The notes: a model not told the origin generated them from the letters alone. Positions 44,536-55,250 are shown, counted from the stretch's first letter. The stretch: 64,000 bases of DNA from Pseudomonas sp. Irchel s3b2 (GCF_900187445.1 NZ_FYEB01000002.1:461511-525510), one strand, 5' to 3'. Numbers and translations are program-made.

Positions 44536-46437
44536 TCAGGCGCCGACGATGCCGCCATCCTCGCGGGAAATCGCCATCACCGAAGACCGCGGCTTGCCGT
44601 TAGGCAGATGCTCAGGGAACGTCGACCCACCGTTTTCCCCCGGATGCTGAATCCCGACAAACAAGGTTTTCTGATCCGGCGAGAAGCTGATCCCCGTCAC
44701 CTCGCAGCCCACCGGCCCGACCATGAAACGACGGATCTCACCGGTCACCGGGTCGGCACAGAGCATCTGGTTATTGCCCATGCCCGCAAAGTCACCTGCG
44801 TTGCTCGAATCGCCATCCGTGAGGATCCACAGGCGCCCGGCCACATCGAAGCCCAGACCGTCCGGGCTGTTGAACATGTTCTGCGGGGTGATGTTCGACG
44901 AACCCGCCTTCGGCGTACCGGCATGGATGCCCGGATTTCCGGCGACCACAAACAGGTCCCAGGCAAAGCTGTTCGAAGCGTGATCGTCGCGGTCGGTACG
45001 CCAGCGCAGGATCTGCCCGTAGACGTTTTTCTCGCGAGGGTTCGGGCCATTTACCGGTTGGCCTTCTTCGCCGCGTTTGGCGTTGTTGGTCAGGGTGCAA
45101 TAAACCTGGCCATCCTTGGGGCTGACGACGATCCATTCCGGACGGTCCATGCGCGTGGCGCTCGCAACGCTGGCGGCGAGGCGGGCATGAATCAGCACTT
45201 CGGCCTGATCGGCAAAACCGCTGCTGGCGTCGATGCCATTCTTGCCGTGGGTCAGTTCGATCCACTGGCCCTGGCCTTTCGGGTGATCGGCGTTGCCGTC
45301 GCCTGCGTCGAAACGTGCCACGTACAAGGTGCCGTGATCCAGCAGGTCGCGGTTGGCTTTGGGGTTTTTGTGGTTGATCTTGTCGCGGCTGACGAATTTA
45401 TAGATGAACTCGCCACGTTCGTCGTCGCCCATGTACACCACAGCGCGACCGTCGTTGGTTTCGGCCAGGGCGGCGTTTTCATGTTTGAAGCGGCCCAGCG
45501 CGGTGCGCTTGACCGGCGTCGACTGCGGATCGAACGGGTCGATTTCCACCACCCAGCCATGACGATTGAGTTCGTTGGGGTTTTTCGCCAGGTCGAAGCG
45601 CGGATCGTGTTGATGCCAGTTGATGTCTTTACTGGCCACCACCGCGCCGTAGCGTTTCTGCGCGGCGTCGAACTTCTGCTCGGCATTGCTGCTGCCGAAG
45701 CAGTCGGTGAAGTTCTCTTCGCAGGTCAGATAAGTGCCCCACGGTGTCTTGCCATTGGCGCAATTCTGGAAGGTGCCAAGGACGTTCTTGCCGTGTTTGT
45801 CGGCGCTGGTTTTCATCAGCTCGTGACCGGCCGCCGGCCCGCTCAAACTGATCGGTGCGTTACCGTGAATGCGGCGGTTGTAGCGCGAGCCCTGGACGAA
45901 CTGCCACTGGCCGTTCTTGCGCTGCACTTCGATCACCGACACGCCTTCGCAGGCCAGGGCCTTGCGTACGTCTTCCGCCGATTGCGGCATGCCGCCGTGG
46001 GGGTAGAGGTAGCGGTAGTTGGTGTATTCGTTGTTGATCGCCATCAGTGCCCGGTCTTTTTCACCGGGGAATTCGAACAGGCTCATGCCGTCGTTGTTAT
46101 CGCCGAACTGGACTTCCTGCGCTTGGGCCGTGCCGTTGCCACTCGGGTCGAACGCCGGACCATTTTTTTGCAGAGGCTGGCCCCAGCTGATCAGTACCGA
46201 GGATTTATAGCCTGGTGGCAAGGTGATCGCGTCAGTCGTCGCGGCGGCGATGCTGTCGAAGCCCAACAGTTTGCTGGAGCCAGCGCTGACACTGGCCGCC
46301 AGCACGCTGCGACTCAGCAGGTTGCCACCGAGAAACATCGCCGCACCGCAGAGGGCGCCAGCGCTGATGAAGCCACGACGGCTGAGGCCGACCATCTTCT
46401 CGAGGTCGGTCGGTTGGTTGTCTTCTAATAAGCTCAC
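44536..46437 (-). CDS. phoX: PhoX family alkaline phosphatase (Tat-exported)
   Basis: 633 residues. Twin-arginine signal GLSRRGFISAGALCGAA (about 15-31) followed by a hydrophobic core, so export is folded through Tat. The rest matches the PhoX/DUF839 beta-propeller: MAINNEYTNYRYLYP (about 130), TCEENFTDCFG (about 235, metal-ligand Glu and Cys of the iron-calcium centre), WVVEIDPFDP, and PDGLGFDVAGRLWILTDGD near 550. It releases phosphate from phosphoesters in the periplasm. GTG 46437 is the probable start: GGGAG lies 6-7 bases upstream. No clear Pho box was found upstream. Confidence 0.87.
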   Translation of the reverse strand: MSLLEDNQPTDLEKMVGLSRRGFISAGALCGAAMFLGGNLLSRSVLAASVSAGSSKLLGFDSIAAATTDAITLPPGYKSSVLISWGQPLQKNGPAFDPSGNGTAQAQEVQFGDNNDGMSLFEFPGEKDRALMAINNEYTNYRYLYPHGGMPQSAEDVRKALACEGVSVIEVQRKNGQWQFVQGSRYNRRIHGNAPISLSGPAAGHELMKTSADKHGKNVLGTFQNCANGKTPWGTYLTCEENFTDCFGSSNAEQKFDAAQKRYGAVVASKDINWHQHDPRFDLAKNPNELNRHGWVVEIDPFDPQSTPVKRTALGRFKHENAALAETNDGRAVVYMGDDERGEFIYKFVSRDKINHKNPKANRDLLDHGTLYVARFDAGDGNADHPKGQGQWIELTHGKNGIDASSGFADQAEVLIHARLAASVASATRMDRPEWIVVSPKDGQVYCTLTNNAKRGEEGQPVNGPNPREKNVYGQILRWRTDRDDHASNSFAWDLFVVAGNPGIHAGTPKAGSSNITPQNMFNSPDGLGFDVAGRLWILTDGDSSNAGDFAGMGNNQMLCADPVTGEIRRFMVGPVGCEVTGISFSPDQKTLFVGIQHPGENGGSTFPEHLPNGKPRSSVMAISREDGGIVGA

Positions 46438-46495
46438 ATCAGGCTCCCTGCGGGTTTTTGCAGTCACCATAAAGAGCGTTAGTGACACTTTTGTT

Positions 46496-47260
46496 TCAGA
46501 GCGGTGTCCCGAGCAAAATGTTGGATGGGGCAAACTGCACCAGCACCGCTTTCCCGGTGGCAAGCCCGAGGGATTGCAAGTGCAGCGGTTCGGCCAGGGC
46601 GCAGAGTGTCTGGCCATTGGGCAAACCGATGCGCACTTCGCTGGGGCCGTCGTCGGCGTCGAGGATTTCTTCAATCGTGCCCTTCAGGCAGTTGTTGTCG
46701 GGCGCTGCAGCTTGATCGATGCCCAGCAACTCCAGCCAACCGGCCTTGATCAGTGCCACCACTTCGGTACCAATTTCCAGTTCCAGGCGCAGAGTACTGT
46801 CGTGGGTGATCTGCGCATCGATACGCAAGCCTTCGGCCAGTTCAAGACGGATCCGGTCATTGCGCCCCTGTGCTTCGATTGCCACGACCTTACCGTGCAG
46901 TTGGTTGCGCGCGCTGGTTCTGAGCATCAGTCGACCGAGCAAGTCCAGGTCACTGGCCTCTTCGGCAGCTTCCAGCACCTGAGTCTGCAAGGCTTGAAGC
47001 TTTTGATACAGGCGCAACACGCGCTCGCCTTCGCTGGACAGCTTGGCGCCACCGCCGCCCTTGCCGCCGACGCTACGCTCCACCAGCGGTTTCTGCGCGA
47101 GGTTGTTCAGTTCGTCGATGGCATCCCACGCCGCTTTGTAACTCAGGCCCGCGCTTTTTGCGGCGCGGGTGATCGAGCCTTGTTCGGCGATGTGTTGCAG
47201 CAACGCGATGCGCTGCGGACGACGGACAATGTGCTGGGACAACAACGTAGGTAAGGACAT
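46496..47260 (-). CDS. modE: ModE-type molybdate-dependent transcriptional regulator
   Basis: 254 residues. N-terminal winged helix (about 15-85; QRIALLQHIAEQGSITRAAKSAGLSYKAAWDAID, GGKGGGGAKLSSEG) and two TOBE/Mop molybdate-binding domains (about 120-185 with SARNQLHGKVVAIE, and about 190-252 with NCLKGTIEEI). This matches ModE, which represses molybdate-uptake genes when molybdate is bound. No mod transport genes are in this window. Confidence 0.86.
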   Translation of the reverse strand: MSLPTLLSQHIVRRPQRIALLQHIAEQGSITRAAKSAGLSYKAAWDAIDELNNLAQKPLVERSVGGKGGGGAKLSSEGERVLRLYQKLQALQTQVLEAAEEASDLDLLGRLMLRTSARNQLHGKVVAIEAQGRNDRIRLELAEGLRIDAQITHDSTLRLELEIGTEVVALIKAGWLELLGIDQAAAPDNNCLKGTIEEILDADDGPSEVRIGLPNGQTLCALAEPLHLQSLGLATGKAVLVQFAPSNILLGTPL

Positions 47261-47323
47261 GGCGAGACGCTTTGGGCTGTGACGATGGGGAGGACGTTGG
47301 CGGCTTGGCGCGTGGGAGTCAAG

Positions 47324-48064
47324 TCAGCCTCCATCGCCAGGTTTTGGGGTGCGGGCCAGGCAGTAGACGTCGACCCGCGCGGCGCCCGCATCCATCAACA
47401 AGCGAGCCAGGGCCTGAGCGGTGGCGCCGGTGGTCAGCACATCATCCACCAAGGCGAAGTGGCGACCTTTGATCGACGCCGCGGGCGCCAGGGCAAAGGC
47501 GTGGCGCAGATTCTTTTTACGGGCGTCGGCATTCAGCGCTTGTTGTGCACTGGTGTCCTGGATTCTCAGCAACAGCGTTTCATCACAAGGAATGTCGAGG
47601 CTGGCGCTGAGCCAGCGGGCGAGCATCGCCGCTTGGTTGAAACCCCGCTGACGCAGACGTTTGGAGGCCAGTGGCACCGGTATCAGCGCATCCGGCCGAT
47701 CCAGATCTTCATCGAAGCGATGTTGCAGGAATTGAGCAAGAAGTTCGGCGAGCAGGCGGCCAAACGGCCACTTCGCGCTGTGTTTGAAACGGGTGATCAA
47801 ACTGTCCACCGGAAAACTGTAAGTCCAAGGCGCAGCGACCCGTTCGAAGGCTGGCGGATGTTTGAGACATTGGCCGCATGTCAGGCCCCTGGCGGGCAAG
47901 GGCAGGGCACAGGTTTGACAATGCTCGCCCAGCCAGGGCAACTCGGTTTCGCAGGCCATGCAGATTGGCGTGGCGTCGTCCGCGGGTTCTGCACAGAGTA
48001 AACAGATCTGTTTGTTTTTTAACCAGATGTAAACCGGTCCTTCGTATCGTGGTTGACAGTGCAT
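47324..48064 (-). CDS. ComF family phosphoribosyltransferase-like protein
   Basis: 246 residues. N-terminal zinc-ribbon-like cysteines (CLLCAEPADDATPICMAC, CQTCALP, CGQC) at about 20-80, then a type I phosphoribosyltransferase fold with the PRPP loop VDDVLTTGATA (about 205-215). ComF/GntX proteins support DNA uptake or carbon use from DNA in some species. It is divergent from bioB, as in other pseudomonads, with about 90 bp between starts. Confidence 0.9.
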   Translation of the reverse strand: MHCQPRYEGPVYIWLKNKQICLLCAEPADDATPICMACETELPWLGEHCQTCALPLPARGLTCGQCLKHPPAFERVAAPWTYSFPVDSLITRFKHSAKWPFGRLLAELLAQFLQHRFDEDLDRPDALIPVPLASKRLRQRGFNQAAMLARWLSASLDIPCDETLLLRIQDTSAQQALNADARKKNLRHAFALAPAASIKGRHFALVDDVLTTGATAQALARLLMDAGAARVDVYCLARTPKPGDGG

Positions 48065-48155
48065 GAGTCTTCCTTAAATATGCCGAACATCCGTGTCGCG
48101 TCTGTGGGTATTCCATTCCCCCAGCCGCTTGCCAAGCATAAACAAGGAAACGCCC

Positions 48156-49211
48156 ATGAGCGCCAGCACCACTGCAACCCTGCGTCATGACTGGTCTTTG
48201 GCCGAAGTCAAAGCACTCTTCGTTCAGCCATTCAACGACCTGTTGTTCCAGGCGCAGACGGTGCACCGCGTGCACTTCGACGCCAACCGCGTCCAGGTCT
48301 CAACGCTGCTGTCGATCAAAACCGGTGCGTGCCCGGAAGATTGCAAATATTGTCCGCAGTCCGGTCACTACAACACTGGCCTGGAAAAAGAAAAACTGAT
48401 GGAAGTGCAGAAGGTCCTCGAAGAGGCCGCTCGCGCCAAGGCCATCGGTTCGACCCGTTTCTGCATGGGCGCGGCGTGGAAACACCCGTCGGCCAAAGAC
48501 ATGCCTTACGTGCTGAAAATGGTCGAAGGCGTGAAAGCACTGGGTCTGGAAACCTGCATGACCCTCGGTCGCCTGGATCAGGATCAGACCGAAGCACTGG
48601 CCAAGGCCGGCCTCGACTACTACAACCACAACCTCGACACTTCGCCTGAGTTCTACGGCAGCATCATCACCACCCGTACGTACAGCGAGCGTCTGCAAAC
48701 CCTGGCCTACGTGCGTGATTCGGGGATGAAAATCTGCTCCGGCGGCATTCTTGGCATGGGCGAGTCCCTCGACGACCGCGCCAATCTGCTGATCCAGCTG
48801 GCCAACCTGCCGGAGCATCCGGAATCGGTGCCGATCAACATGCTGGTGAAAGTCGCCGGTACGCCGCTGGAAAATGCCGATGATGTCGATCCGTTCGATT
48901 TCATTCGCATGCTCGCAGTCGCACGCATCCTGATGCCGAAGTCCCACGTGCGCCTGTCCGCCGGCCGCGAAGCGATGAACGAGCAGATGCAAGCCCTGGC
49001 ATTCTTTGCTGGCGCCAATTCGATTTTCTACGGCGAAAAACTGCTGACTACTGCCAACCCGCAGGCGGACAAGGACATGCAACTGTTCTCGCGTCTGGGC
49101 ATCCTGCCGGAAGCCCGCGAAGAGCACGCCGACGAAGTGCATCAGGCCGCGATCGAACAGGCGCTGGTGGAGCAGAAGAGCAGCGAGCAGTTTTATAACG
49201 CTGCTGTCTGA
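48156..49211 (+). CDS. bioB: Biotin synthase
   Basis: 351 residues. Radical SAM enzyme inserting sulfur into dethiobiotin. The cluster motif [11 protein letters not shown] lies at about residues 57-67 (CxxxCxxC), followed by [26 protein letters not shown] (about 155-165) and [10 protein letters not shown] (about 193-202). The second [2Fe-2S] ligands and Arg are in the later region (RLSAGREAM). ATG 48156 has AAGGAAA upstream. First gene of the bio operon. Confidence 0.97.
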   Translation: MSASTTATLRHDWSLAEVKALFVQPFNDLLFQAQTVHRVHFDANRVQVSTLLSIKTGACPEDCKYCPQSGHYNTGLEKEKLMEVQKVLEEAARAKAIGSTRFCMGAAWKHPSAKDMPYVLKMVEGVKALGLETCMTLGRLDQDQTEALAKAGLDYYNHNLDTSPEFYGSIITTRTYSERLQTLAYVRDSGMKICSGGILGMGESLDDRANLLIQLANLPEHPESVPINMLVKVAGTPLENADDVDPFDFIRMLAVARILMPKSHVRLSAGREAMNEQMQALAFFAGANSIFYGEKLLTTANPQADKDMQLFSRLGILPEAREEHADEVHQAAIEQALVEQKSSEQFYNAAV

Positions 49212-49223
49212 TCGACGCCAAAC

Positions 49224-49316
49224 CTGTAGGAGAGAGGCTTGCCCGCGAATGAAGCGCCTCGGTCATTCAGATTGACCGAGGTGCCTGGTTCGCGGACAAG
49301 CCTCGCTCCTACAGAA
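49224..49316. repeat. REP pair inside the bio operon (bioB-bioF gap)
   Basis: CTGTAGGAGAGAGGCTTGCC left and complement ending GCTCCTACAG right, with GCGCCTCGGTCA/TGACCGAGGTGC inner pairing. It separates bioB from the tightly overlapping bioFHCD genes. Confidence 0.88.
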
Positions 49317-49347
49317 GCTATACCTTTTGCCTACTCGCGAGGTCTGC

Positions 49348-50526
49348 ATGTCTTTCGATCTCAGCGCGCGCCTTGCTGCCCGTCGTGCCGAAAACCTTTA
49401 TCGCCAGCGCCCGCTGCTCGAAAGCCCCCAAGGCCCGGAAGTGGTGGTCGATGGTCAGCCGTTGCTGGCGTTCTGTAACAACGATTACCTCGGTCTGGCC
49501 AATCACCCGCAAGTGATCGAAGCCTGGCGCGCCGGCGCGTCGCGTTGGGGCGTGGGCGGTGGCGCTTCGCATTTGGTGATCGGCCACAGCAGCCCGCATC
49601 ACGCACTGGAAGAAGCCCTCGCCGAGTTCACCGGCCGCCCGCGAGCGTTGCTGTTCACCACCGGTTACATGGCCAACCTCGGCTCGGTCACCGCACTGCT
49701 CGGGCAGGGCGATACGGTGCTGGAAGACCGACTCAATCATGCGTCGTTGCTGGATGCAGGGCTGTTGTCCGGTGCGCGTTTCAATCGCTATCTGCATAAC
49801 GACGCGGCCAGTCTGGCCAAGCGCCTAGAGAAGGCCACCGGCAATACGCTGGTGGTCACCGACGGCGTGTTCAGCATGGACGGTGACATCGCTGACCTGC
49901 CGGCGCTGGCGCGGGAAGCCAAGGCCAAAGGCGCCTGGCTGATGGTCGATGACGCTCACGGTTTTGGTCCGCTGGGTGCCAACGGCGGCGGGATCGTCGA
50001 GCATTTCGGCCTGAGTCAGGAAGACGTACCGGTGTTGGTCGGTACCCTCGGCAAGGCTTTCGGTACGGCCGGTGCTTTTGTGGCTGGCAGTGAAGAGTTG
50101 ATCGAAAGCCTGATCCAGTTCGCTCGTCCTTACATCTACACCACCAGCCAACCGCCAGCACTGGCCTGCGCGACGCTGAAAAGTCTGGAGCTGTTACGCA
50201 GCGAACACTGGCGACGTGAGCATCTGCAGACGCTGATTCGCCAGTTCCGCCAAGGTGCCGAACAGATTGGCCTGGAGTTGATGGACAGCTTCACGCCGAT
50301 CCAGCCGATCATGATCGGCGATGCCGGGCGTGCGGTTCGGCTGTCGCAAATGCTGCGCGAACGCGGGCTGATGGTGACCGCGATTCGTCCACCGACCGTA
50401 CCCGCCGGCAGCGCGCGCTTGCGCGTAACCCTGACCGCAGCCCACAGCGAGGCGCAGGTGCAGCTATTGTTAAATGGACTGGCCGATTGTTTTCAACAAC
50501 TGGGACCGGAGCCAAGCCATGCGTGA
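49348..50526 (+). CDS. bioF: 8-amino-7-oxononanoate synthase
   Basis: 392 residues, PLP enzyme condensing pimeloyl-ACP with alanine. Visible: [13 protein letters not shown] (about 45-57), [16 protein letters not shown] (about 74), [12 protein letters not shown] (Asp/His for PLP, about 200), and [13 protein letters not shown] with the Schiff-base Lys (about 238). ATG 49348 is preceded by GAGG. Its stop overlaps the bioH start by 8 bases. Confidence 0.96.
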   Translation: MSFDLSARLAARRAENLYRQRPLLESPQGPEVVVDGQPLLAFCNNDYLGLANHPQVIEAWRAGASRWGVGGGASHLVIGHSSPHHALEEALAEFTGRPRALLFTTGYMANLGSVTALLGQGDTVLEDRLNHASLLDAGLLSGARFNRYLHNDAASLAKRLEKATGNTLVVTDGVFSMDGDIADLPALAREAKAKGAWLMVDDAHGFGPLGANGGGIVEHFGLSQEDVPVLVGTLGKAFGTAGAFVAGSEELIESLIQFARPYIYTTSQPPALACATLKSLELLRSEHWRREHLQTLIRQFRQGAEQIGLELMDSFTPIQPIMIGDAGRAVRLSQMLRERGLMVTAIRPPTVPAGSARLRVTLTAAHSEAQVQLLLNGLADCFQQLGPEPSHA

Positions 50527-51250
50527 TCGTCTGATTCTGCTGCCGGGTTGGGGTCTCGGGATTTCGCCGCTGGAACCTTTGGCAGCCGCCTTGCAGGGTT
50601 TGGATGAGCACCTGCGTGTCGAGATCGAGCCGTTGCCGGAACTGGAATCGAGCGACCTTGAAGAATGGCTCGATGAGTTGGACTCGACGTTGCCACAGGA
50701 TGCCTGGCTCGGTGGCTGGTCATTGGGTGGCATGCTTGCGTCCGAATTAGCGGCGCGACGGGGTGATCGCTGCTGCGGCCTGGTGACCCTGGCGAGTAAC
50801 CCTTCTTTCGTCGCTCATGAGCAGTGGTCGAGCGCGATGCCCGGCGAAACCTTCGATGCGTTTCTGGCCGGTTGCAAGGCTGACTCGCGCATGACGTTGA
50901 AACGTTTTTCGCTGCTGTGCGCCCAAGGTGCCGAAGACCCGCGCGGGATATCGCGACTGTTGCTCGCTGGCGCACCGCATACGTCTTCGCCGGTGCTGAT
51001 GAGCGGCCTGGAGTTGCTTGCCCAGCTGGATACCCGGCAAGCGTTGCAAGCGTTTCGTGGCCCCCAATTGCACTTGTTCGCCGGCCTCGACGGGCTGGTC
51101 CCGGCCGAAGCCGCGGGGGATTTGTTGGCACTGCTGCCGGATGTCGAAATCGGCCTGATTGAACAGGCCAGTCACGCGTTTCTTCTGGAAGACCCTCACG
51201 GTGTGGCGGGGGCGATTCAGGCCTTTTTGCATGAGTTCGGTGATGACTGA
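50519..51250 (+). CDS. bioH: Pimeloyl-ACP methyl ester carboxylesterase
   Basis: 243-residue alpha/beta hydrolase that removes the methyl cap from pimeloyl-ACP. N-terminal [10 protein letters not shown] (oxyanion region), nucleophile in [10 protein letters not shown] (Ser about 79), acid Asp in [10 protein letters not shown] (about 190) and His in [10 protein letters not shown] (about 220). ATG 50519 overlaps the end of bioF by 8 bases, and its stop overlaps bioC by 8 bases. Confidence 0.93.
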   Translation: MRDRLILLPGWGLGISPLEPLAAALQGLDEHLRVEIEPLPELESSDLEEWLDELDSTLPQDAWLGGWSLGGMLASELAARRGDRCCGLVTLASNPSFVAHEQWSSAMPGETFDAFLAGCKADSRMTLKRFSLLCAQGAEDPRGISRLLLAGAPHTSSPVLMSGLELLAQLDTRQALQAFRGPQLHLFAGLDGLVPAEAAGDLLALLPDVEIGLIEQASHAFLLEDPHGVAGAIQAFLHEFGDD

Positions 51251-52055
51251 TTTATCCCTTCCCAACCTGCCTGGCGGCTTGCCCGACAAACGCCAGGTGG
51301 CGGCATCCTTTTCCCGTGCGGCGGCGAGCTACGACAGCGTGGCCGAATTGCAGCGCGACGTGGGCAGTGAGTTATTGAGTCGATTGCCAGAGGATTTTGT
51401 CCCCGCTCGTTGGCTGGATATGGGCTGCGGCACCGGGTATTTCAGCCGTGCCCTGGGTGAGCGTTTTCCTGACGCTAACGGGCTGGCCCTTGATATTGCA
51501 GAAGGCATGCTCAATCACGCCCGTCCCTTGGGTGGCGCCACACATTTCATCGCGGGTGACGCCGAGCGCTTGCCGTTGCAGGATTCGGCCTGCGACCTGG
51601 TCTTCTCCAGTCTGGCGGTGCAATGGTGCGCGGATTTCGCCTCGGTGCTCAATGAAGTGCATCGCGTGTTGAAACCGGGCGGTATTTTCGCGTTTGCTAG
51701 TCTGTGTGTAGGCACGCTGTACGAATTGCGCGACAGTTGGCGTCAGATCGACGGCATGGTGCACGTCAACCGCTTCCGTGAGTTCGGTGTTTACCAACAA
51801 CTTTGCGCGGGTAGCGGTTTGAAGGTCGTCAGCCTCGAAACGAATCCGCATGTATTGCATTACCCCGATGTCCGCAGCCTGACCCATGAGCTCAAGGCAC
51901 TGGGGGCGCACAATCTGAACCCCGGTCGGCCAGGCGGTTTGACCGGCAGGGCGCGGATCCTCGGCCTGATCGAGGCTTACGAGCAGTATCGTCAGGCACA
52001 GGGACTGCCGGCGACTTATCAAGTGGTTTACGCCGTGTTGGAGAAACCCTTATGA
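51243..52055 (+). CDS. bioC: Malonyl-ACP O-methyltransferase
   Basis: 270 residues from ATG 51243. SAM-dependent methyltransferase that caps malonyl-ACP to start pimelate synthesis. [22 protein letters not shown] (about 16-37, family N-terminal motif), [14 protein letters not shown] (motif I, about 56-69), [24 protein letters not shown] (motifs II/III, about 103-126). It overlaps bioH by 8 bases and bioD by 4. Confidence 0.95.
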   Translation: MTDLSLPNLPGGLPDKRQVAASFSRAAASYDSVAELQRDVGSELLSRLPEDFVPARWLDMGCGTGYFSRALGERFPDANGLALDIAEGMLNHARPLGGATHFIAGDAERLPLQDSACDLVFSSLAVQWCADFASVLNEVHRVLKPGGIFAFASLCVGTLYELRDSWRQIDGMVHVNRFREFGVYQQLCAGSGLKVVSLETNPHVLHYPDVRSLTHELKALGAHNLNPGRPGGLTGRARILGLIEAYEQYRQAQGLPATYQVVYAVLEKPL

Positions 52056-52732
52056 GTGCAGCCTATTTCATCACCGGTACTGACACCGATGTCGGCAAGA
52101 CCACCGTCGCCGCAGGTTTGCTGCATGCCGCGCGATTAGCGGGTTTGAGCACTGCGGCAGGCAAGCCGGTGGCCTCCGGTTGCGACCTGACGCCCAAGGG
52201 ATTGCGCAACGCCGATGCGCTGGCCCTGTTGGCCGAGTGCTCGATACCCTTGACCTACGATCAGGTCAATCCGGTCGCGTTCGAGCCGGCGATCGCACCG
52301 CATCTGGCAGCGCGGGAGGCTGGCGTGGCGTTGACCGTGCAATCCTTGTTGACACCGATGCGGCAGATTCTCGATATGCAGGCGGACTTCACCTTGATCG
52401 AAGGCGCTGGAGGCTGGCGAGTGCCATTGGCGGATCAGGACAATCTGTCGGACCTGGCCATGGCGCTGGGTCTGCCGGTGATCCTGGTGGTCGGCGTGCG
52501 GCTGGGTTGCATCAATCATGCACTGCTGACAGCCGAGGCGATCGCACGGGATGGTTTGCAGTTGGCAGGGTGGGTGGCCAACATCATTGATCCGAAGACT
52601 TCGCGTCTGGAAGAGAACCTCGCGACGCTGGCCGAGCGCATTCCTGCGCCGTGCCTGGGGCGAGTGCCAAAACTCAAGACGGTGACAGCCGACGCGGTGG
52701 CCGAACATCTGCAGCTGGATCTGCTGGACTGA
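52052..52732 (+). CDS. bioD: Dethiobiotin synthetase
   Basis: 226 residues, ATP-dependent carboxylase forming the ureido ring. P-loop [14 protein letters not shown] (about 8-21), KPVASGCD (about 38, substrate Lys), [14 protein letters not shown] (about 114-127). Last gene of the operon; it overlaps bioC by 4 bases. Confidence 0.96.
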   Translation: MSAAYFITGTDTDVGKTTVAAGLLHAARLAGLSTAAGKPVASGCDLTPKGLRNADALALLAECSIPLTYDQVNPVAFEPAIAPHLAAREAGVALTVQSLLTPMRQILDMQADFTLIEGAGGWRVPLADQDNLSDLAMALGLPVILVVGVRLGCINHALLTAEAIARDGLQLAGWVANIIDPKTSRLEENLATLAERIPAPCLGRVPKLKTVTADAVAEHLQLDLLD

Positions 52733-52850
52733 GATGATTGGCCTGGGTTTTAACTATGGCAAGGCATTGTGCTATTAGTGTTTTTGTCGGGCCTTTTGTC
52801 GACGTGTCTGGTTCAATGGCCGCTGTTGATCCTTGTAGGACGAGTTCCCC

Positions 52851-53147
52851 ATGGAAATCTCAGGAAACACCGCTTTCTATGCCGGTCTGAGCACTATTCA
52901 GACAGGGCAGAACCGTGTCGATCAGGCTTCGGGTCAGATCGCCAACAACACCATCGAGCGTTCGGTCACCAGTCAATCCTCCGAGGTTCAGGTCGATCGC
53001 CTGCGTTCGGTAGACCGCAGCCAGCAATCGGATCTGGCCAGCAATATGGTCGAGATGGCTCAGGGCAAGTTCCAGGTGGAACTGGGCGCCAAAGTCGCCA
53101 AGGCATCCGATGAAATGCTCGGTACACTGATTGATACGTTCGCCTGA
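52851..53147 (+). CDS. Small conserved protein with flagellar-rod-like sequence
   Basis: 98 residues. The N-terminal part (AFYAGLSTIQTGQNRVDQASGQIANNTIER) and C-terminal part (SNMVEMAQGKFQVELGAKVAKASDEMLGTLI) are helical and look like the two ends of flagellar rod/hook proteins (FlgB/C/G type) with the middle missing. No flagellar genes are near. It follows bioD in pseudomonads as far as I recall (P. aeruginosa PA0505 position). The function is not known. Followed by a strong terminator. Confidence 0.75.
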   Translation: MEISGNTAFYAGLSTIQTGQNRVDQASGQIANNTIERSVTSQSSEVQVDRLRSVDRSQQSDLASNMVEMAQGKFQVELGAKVAKASDEMLGTLIDTFA

Positions 53148-53170
53148 TCCCTCGCTGAATTCGTTACTCC

Positions 53171-53197
53171 AACGCCGCGCCTGTTCGCGGCGTTTTT
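53171..53197 (+). terminator. Intrinsic terminator after the rod-like gene
   Basis: AACGCCGCG (53171-53179), loop CCTGTT, CGCGGCGTT (53186-53194) and T run to 53197. It closes the bio operon and downstream small gene. Confidence 0.95.
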
Positions 53198-53319
53198 CTG
53201 CGTAAGTCCTTCTGCCTCAACTAATCTCTTCTACATGGCGTGTTGCTCAGTCAACAGCGTTGCGCAACTGCGTGGCCGAGGTTTTCATGGTGCGATGACG
53301 AACGGCAAAAGATCGGCGC

Positions 53320-53363
53320 TTGACAAGATTTGGGCGTAAACGTATGTTTCAAACAACTGTTTG
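53320..53363 (+). promoter_or_regulatory. Sigma-70 promoter with PsrA-type operator before the first acyl-CoA dehydrogenase
   Basis: -35 TTGACA (53320-53325), 17-base spacer, -10 TATGTT (53343-53348). Overlapping the expected start of transcription is CAAAC-AACT-GTTTG (53350-53363), a perfect match to the published PsrA operator G/CAAAC-N2-4-GTTTG/C. PsrA represses beta-oxidation genes and is released by long-chain fatty acids, which fits the gene it controls. Confidence 0.8.
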
Positions 53364-53424
53364 ACCGCCACAACAAATCAACGCGGTCGTTCATTCCCGG
53401 TTACATCAGCAGAGGTTTATCGCT

Positions 53425-55230
53425 ATGCCTGACTACAAGGCCCCCTTGCGTGATATTCGCTTCGTTCGTGACGAACTGCTCGGCTACGAAGCGCACTATC
53501 AGAGCCTTCCGGCTTGTGCAGACGCAACTCCAGACATGGTTGACGCCATTCTCGAAGAAGGCGCCAAGTTTTGTGAGCAGGTGCTGGCTCCGCTGAACCG
53601 CGTGGGTGACACCGAAGGCTGCACCTGGAGCGAGTCCGGCGTTAAAACCCCGACCGGTTTCAAAGAAGCCTACAAACAATTCGTCGAAGGTGGCTGGCCA
53701 AGCCTGGCGCACGACGTAGAGCACGGCGGCCAAGGCCTGCCAGAGTCTCTGGGTCTGGCCGTCAGCGAAATGGTTGGCGAAGCCAACTGGTCGTGGGGCA
53801 TGTACCCAGGCCTGTCCCATGGCGCGATGAACACCATTTCCGAACACGGTACGCTAGAGCAACAAGAGGCTTACCTGACCAAACTGGTCTCCGGCGAATG
53901 GACCGGCACCATGTGCCTGACCGAACCGCACTGCGGCACCGATCTGGGCATGCTGCGCACCAAGGCCGAGCCTCAGGCCGACGGTTCCTACAAAGTTTCC
54001 GGCACCAAGATCTTCATCTCGGCCGGCGAACACGACATGGCCGACAACATCGTCCACATCGTTCTGGCACGTCTGCCGGATGCACCGGCCGGCACCAAAG
54101 GCATTTCCCTGTTCATCGTTCCGAAGTTCATGCCGAACGCAGACGGTTCGATCGGCGCTCGCAACGCTGTGACCTGCGGTTCCCTGGAACACAAGATGGG
54201 CATCCACGGTAACGCCACCTGCGTGATGAACTTCGACGCGGCCACCGGTTACCTGATCGGGCCGGCGAACAAAGGCCTGAACTGCATGTTCACCTTCATG
54301 AACACCGCCCGTCTGGGTACGGCTCTGCAAGGTCTGGCACACGCCGAGATCGGCTTCCAGGGCGGCCTGAAATACGCCCGTGATCGTCTGCAAATGCGCT
54401 CCCTGACTGGCCCGAAAGCACCGGACAAAGCCGCTGACCCGATCATCGTTCACCCTGACGTACGTCGCATGCTGTTGACCATGAAGGCCTTCGCCGAAGG
54501 CAACCGTGCGATGGTTTACTTCACTGCCAAGCAAGTCGACATCGTCAAATACGGCGTCGATGAAGAAGAGAAGAAGAAAGCCGACGCGTTGCTGGCCTTC
54601 ATGACGCCGATTGCCAAAGCCTTCATGACTGAAGTCGGTTTCGAATCCGCTAACCACGGCGTACAAATCTACGGCGGCCACGGTTTCATCGCCGAGTGGG
54701 GCATGGAGCAGAACGTGCGCGACAGCCGCATTTCGATGCTGTACGAAGGCACCACCGGTATCCAGGCACTCGACCTGCTGGGCCGTAAAGTGCTGATGAC
54801 TCAAGGCGAAGCGCTCAAAGGCTTCACCAAGATCGTCCACAAGTTCTGCCAGACCAACGAAGGCAACGACGTAGTCAAAGAGTTTGTCGAGCCATTGGCT
54901 GCGTTGAACAAAGAGTGGGGCGAGCTGACCATGAAGGTCGGTATGGCAGCCATGAAAGACCGCGAAGAAGTCGGCGCGGCGTCGGTGGACTACCTGATGT
55001 ACTCCGGTTATGCCTGCCTCGCCTACTTCTGGGCTGACATGGCGCGTCTGGCTGCCGAGAAACTGGCTGCCGGTACCACCGAAGAAGCGTTCTACACCGC
55101 CAAGCTGCAGACTGCGCGCTTCTACTTCCAGCGCATCCTGCCGCGTACCCGCACTTACGTTGTCACCATGCTGTCGGGCGCCAACAACCTGATGGACATG
55201 AAAGAAGAAGACTTCGCACTGGGTTACTAA
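53425..55230 (+). CDS. Acyl-CoA dehydrogenase, FadE-type, copy 1
   Basis: 601 residues, the long acyl-CoA dehydrogenase form with an extra C-terminal domain. N-terminal helical domain (about 40-155), beta domain with [15 protein letters not shown] (about 160-175) and FISAGEHDM, helical flavin domain with [17 protein letters not shown] (about 350), [15 protein letters not shown] (about 415) and [18 protein letters not shown] (about 440, catalytic Glu). C-terminal 12806-type helical domain from about 475. It oxidises acyl-CoA in beta-oxidation and passes electrons to ETF. It matches the position of P. aeruginosa PA0506 (FadE1) next to the bio genes. Confidence 0.93.
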   Translation: MPDYKAPLRDIRFVRDELLGYEAHYQSLPACADATPDMVDAILEEGAKFCEQVLAPLNRVGDTEGCTWSESGVKTPTGFKEAYKQFVEGGWPSLAHDVEHGGQGLPESLGLAVSEMVGEANWSWGMYPGLSHGAMNTISEHGTLEQQEAYLTKLVSGEWTGTMCLTEPHCGTDLGMLRTKAEPQADGSYKVSGTKIFISAGEHDMADNIVHIVLARLPDAPAGTKGISLFIVPKFMPNADGSIGARNAVTCGSLEHKMGIHGNATCVMNFDAATGYLIGPANKGLNCMFTFMNTARLGTALQGLAHAEIGFQGGLKYARDRLQMRSLTGPKAPDKAADPIIVHPDVRRMLLTMKAFAEGNRAMVYFTAKQVDIVKYGVDEEEKKKADALLAFMTPIAKAFMTEVGFESANHGVQIYGGHGFIAEWGMEQNVRDSRISMLYEGTTGIQALDLLGRKVLMTQGEALKGFTKIVHKFCQTNEGNDVVKEFVEPLAALNKEWGELTMKVGMAAMKDREEVGAASVDYLMYSGYACLAYFWADMARLAAEKLAAGTTEEAFYTAKLQTARFYFQRILPRTRTYVVTMLSGANNLMDMKEEDFALGY

Positions 55231-55250
55231 GCCCTACGCAGTCCTTCATA

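Noticed and set aside
44431..46428. 665-codon plus-strand frame across phoX
   Set aside because: Antisense shadow; it begins inside a palindromic repeat and translates to no known family.
46438..46495. Pho box before phoX
   Set aside because: Only weak TGTCAC-like words are present, without the paired 11-bp repeat spacing of a Pho box.
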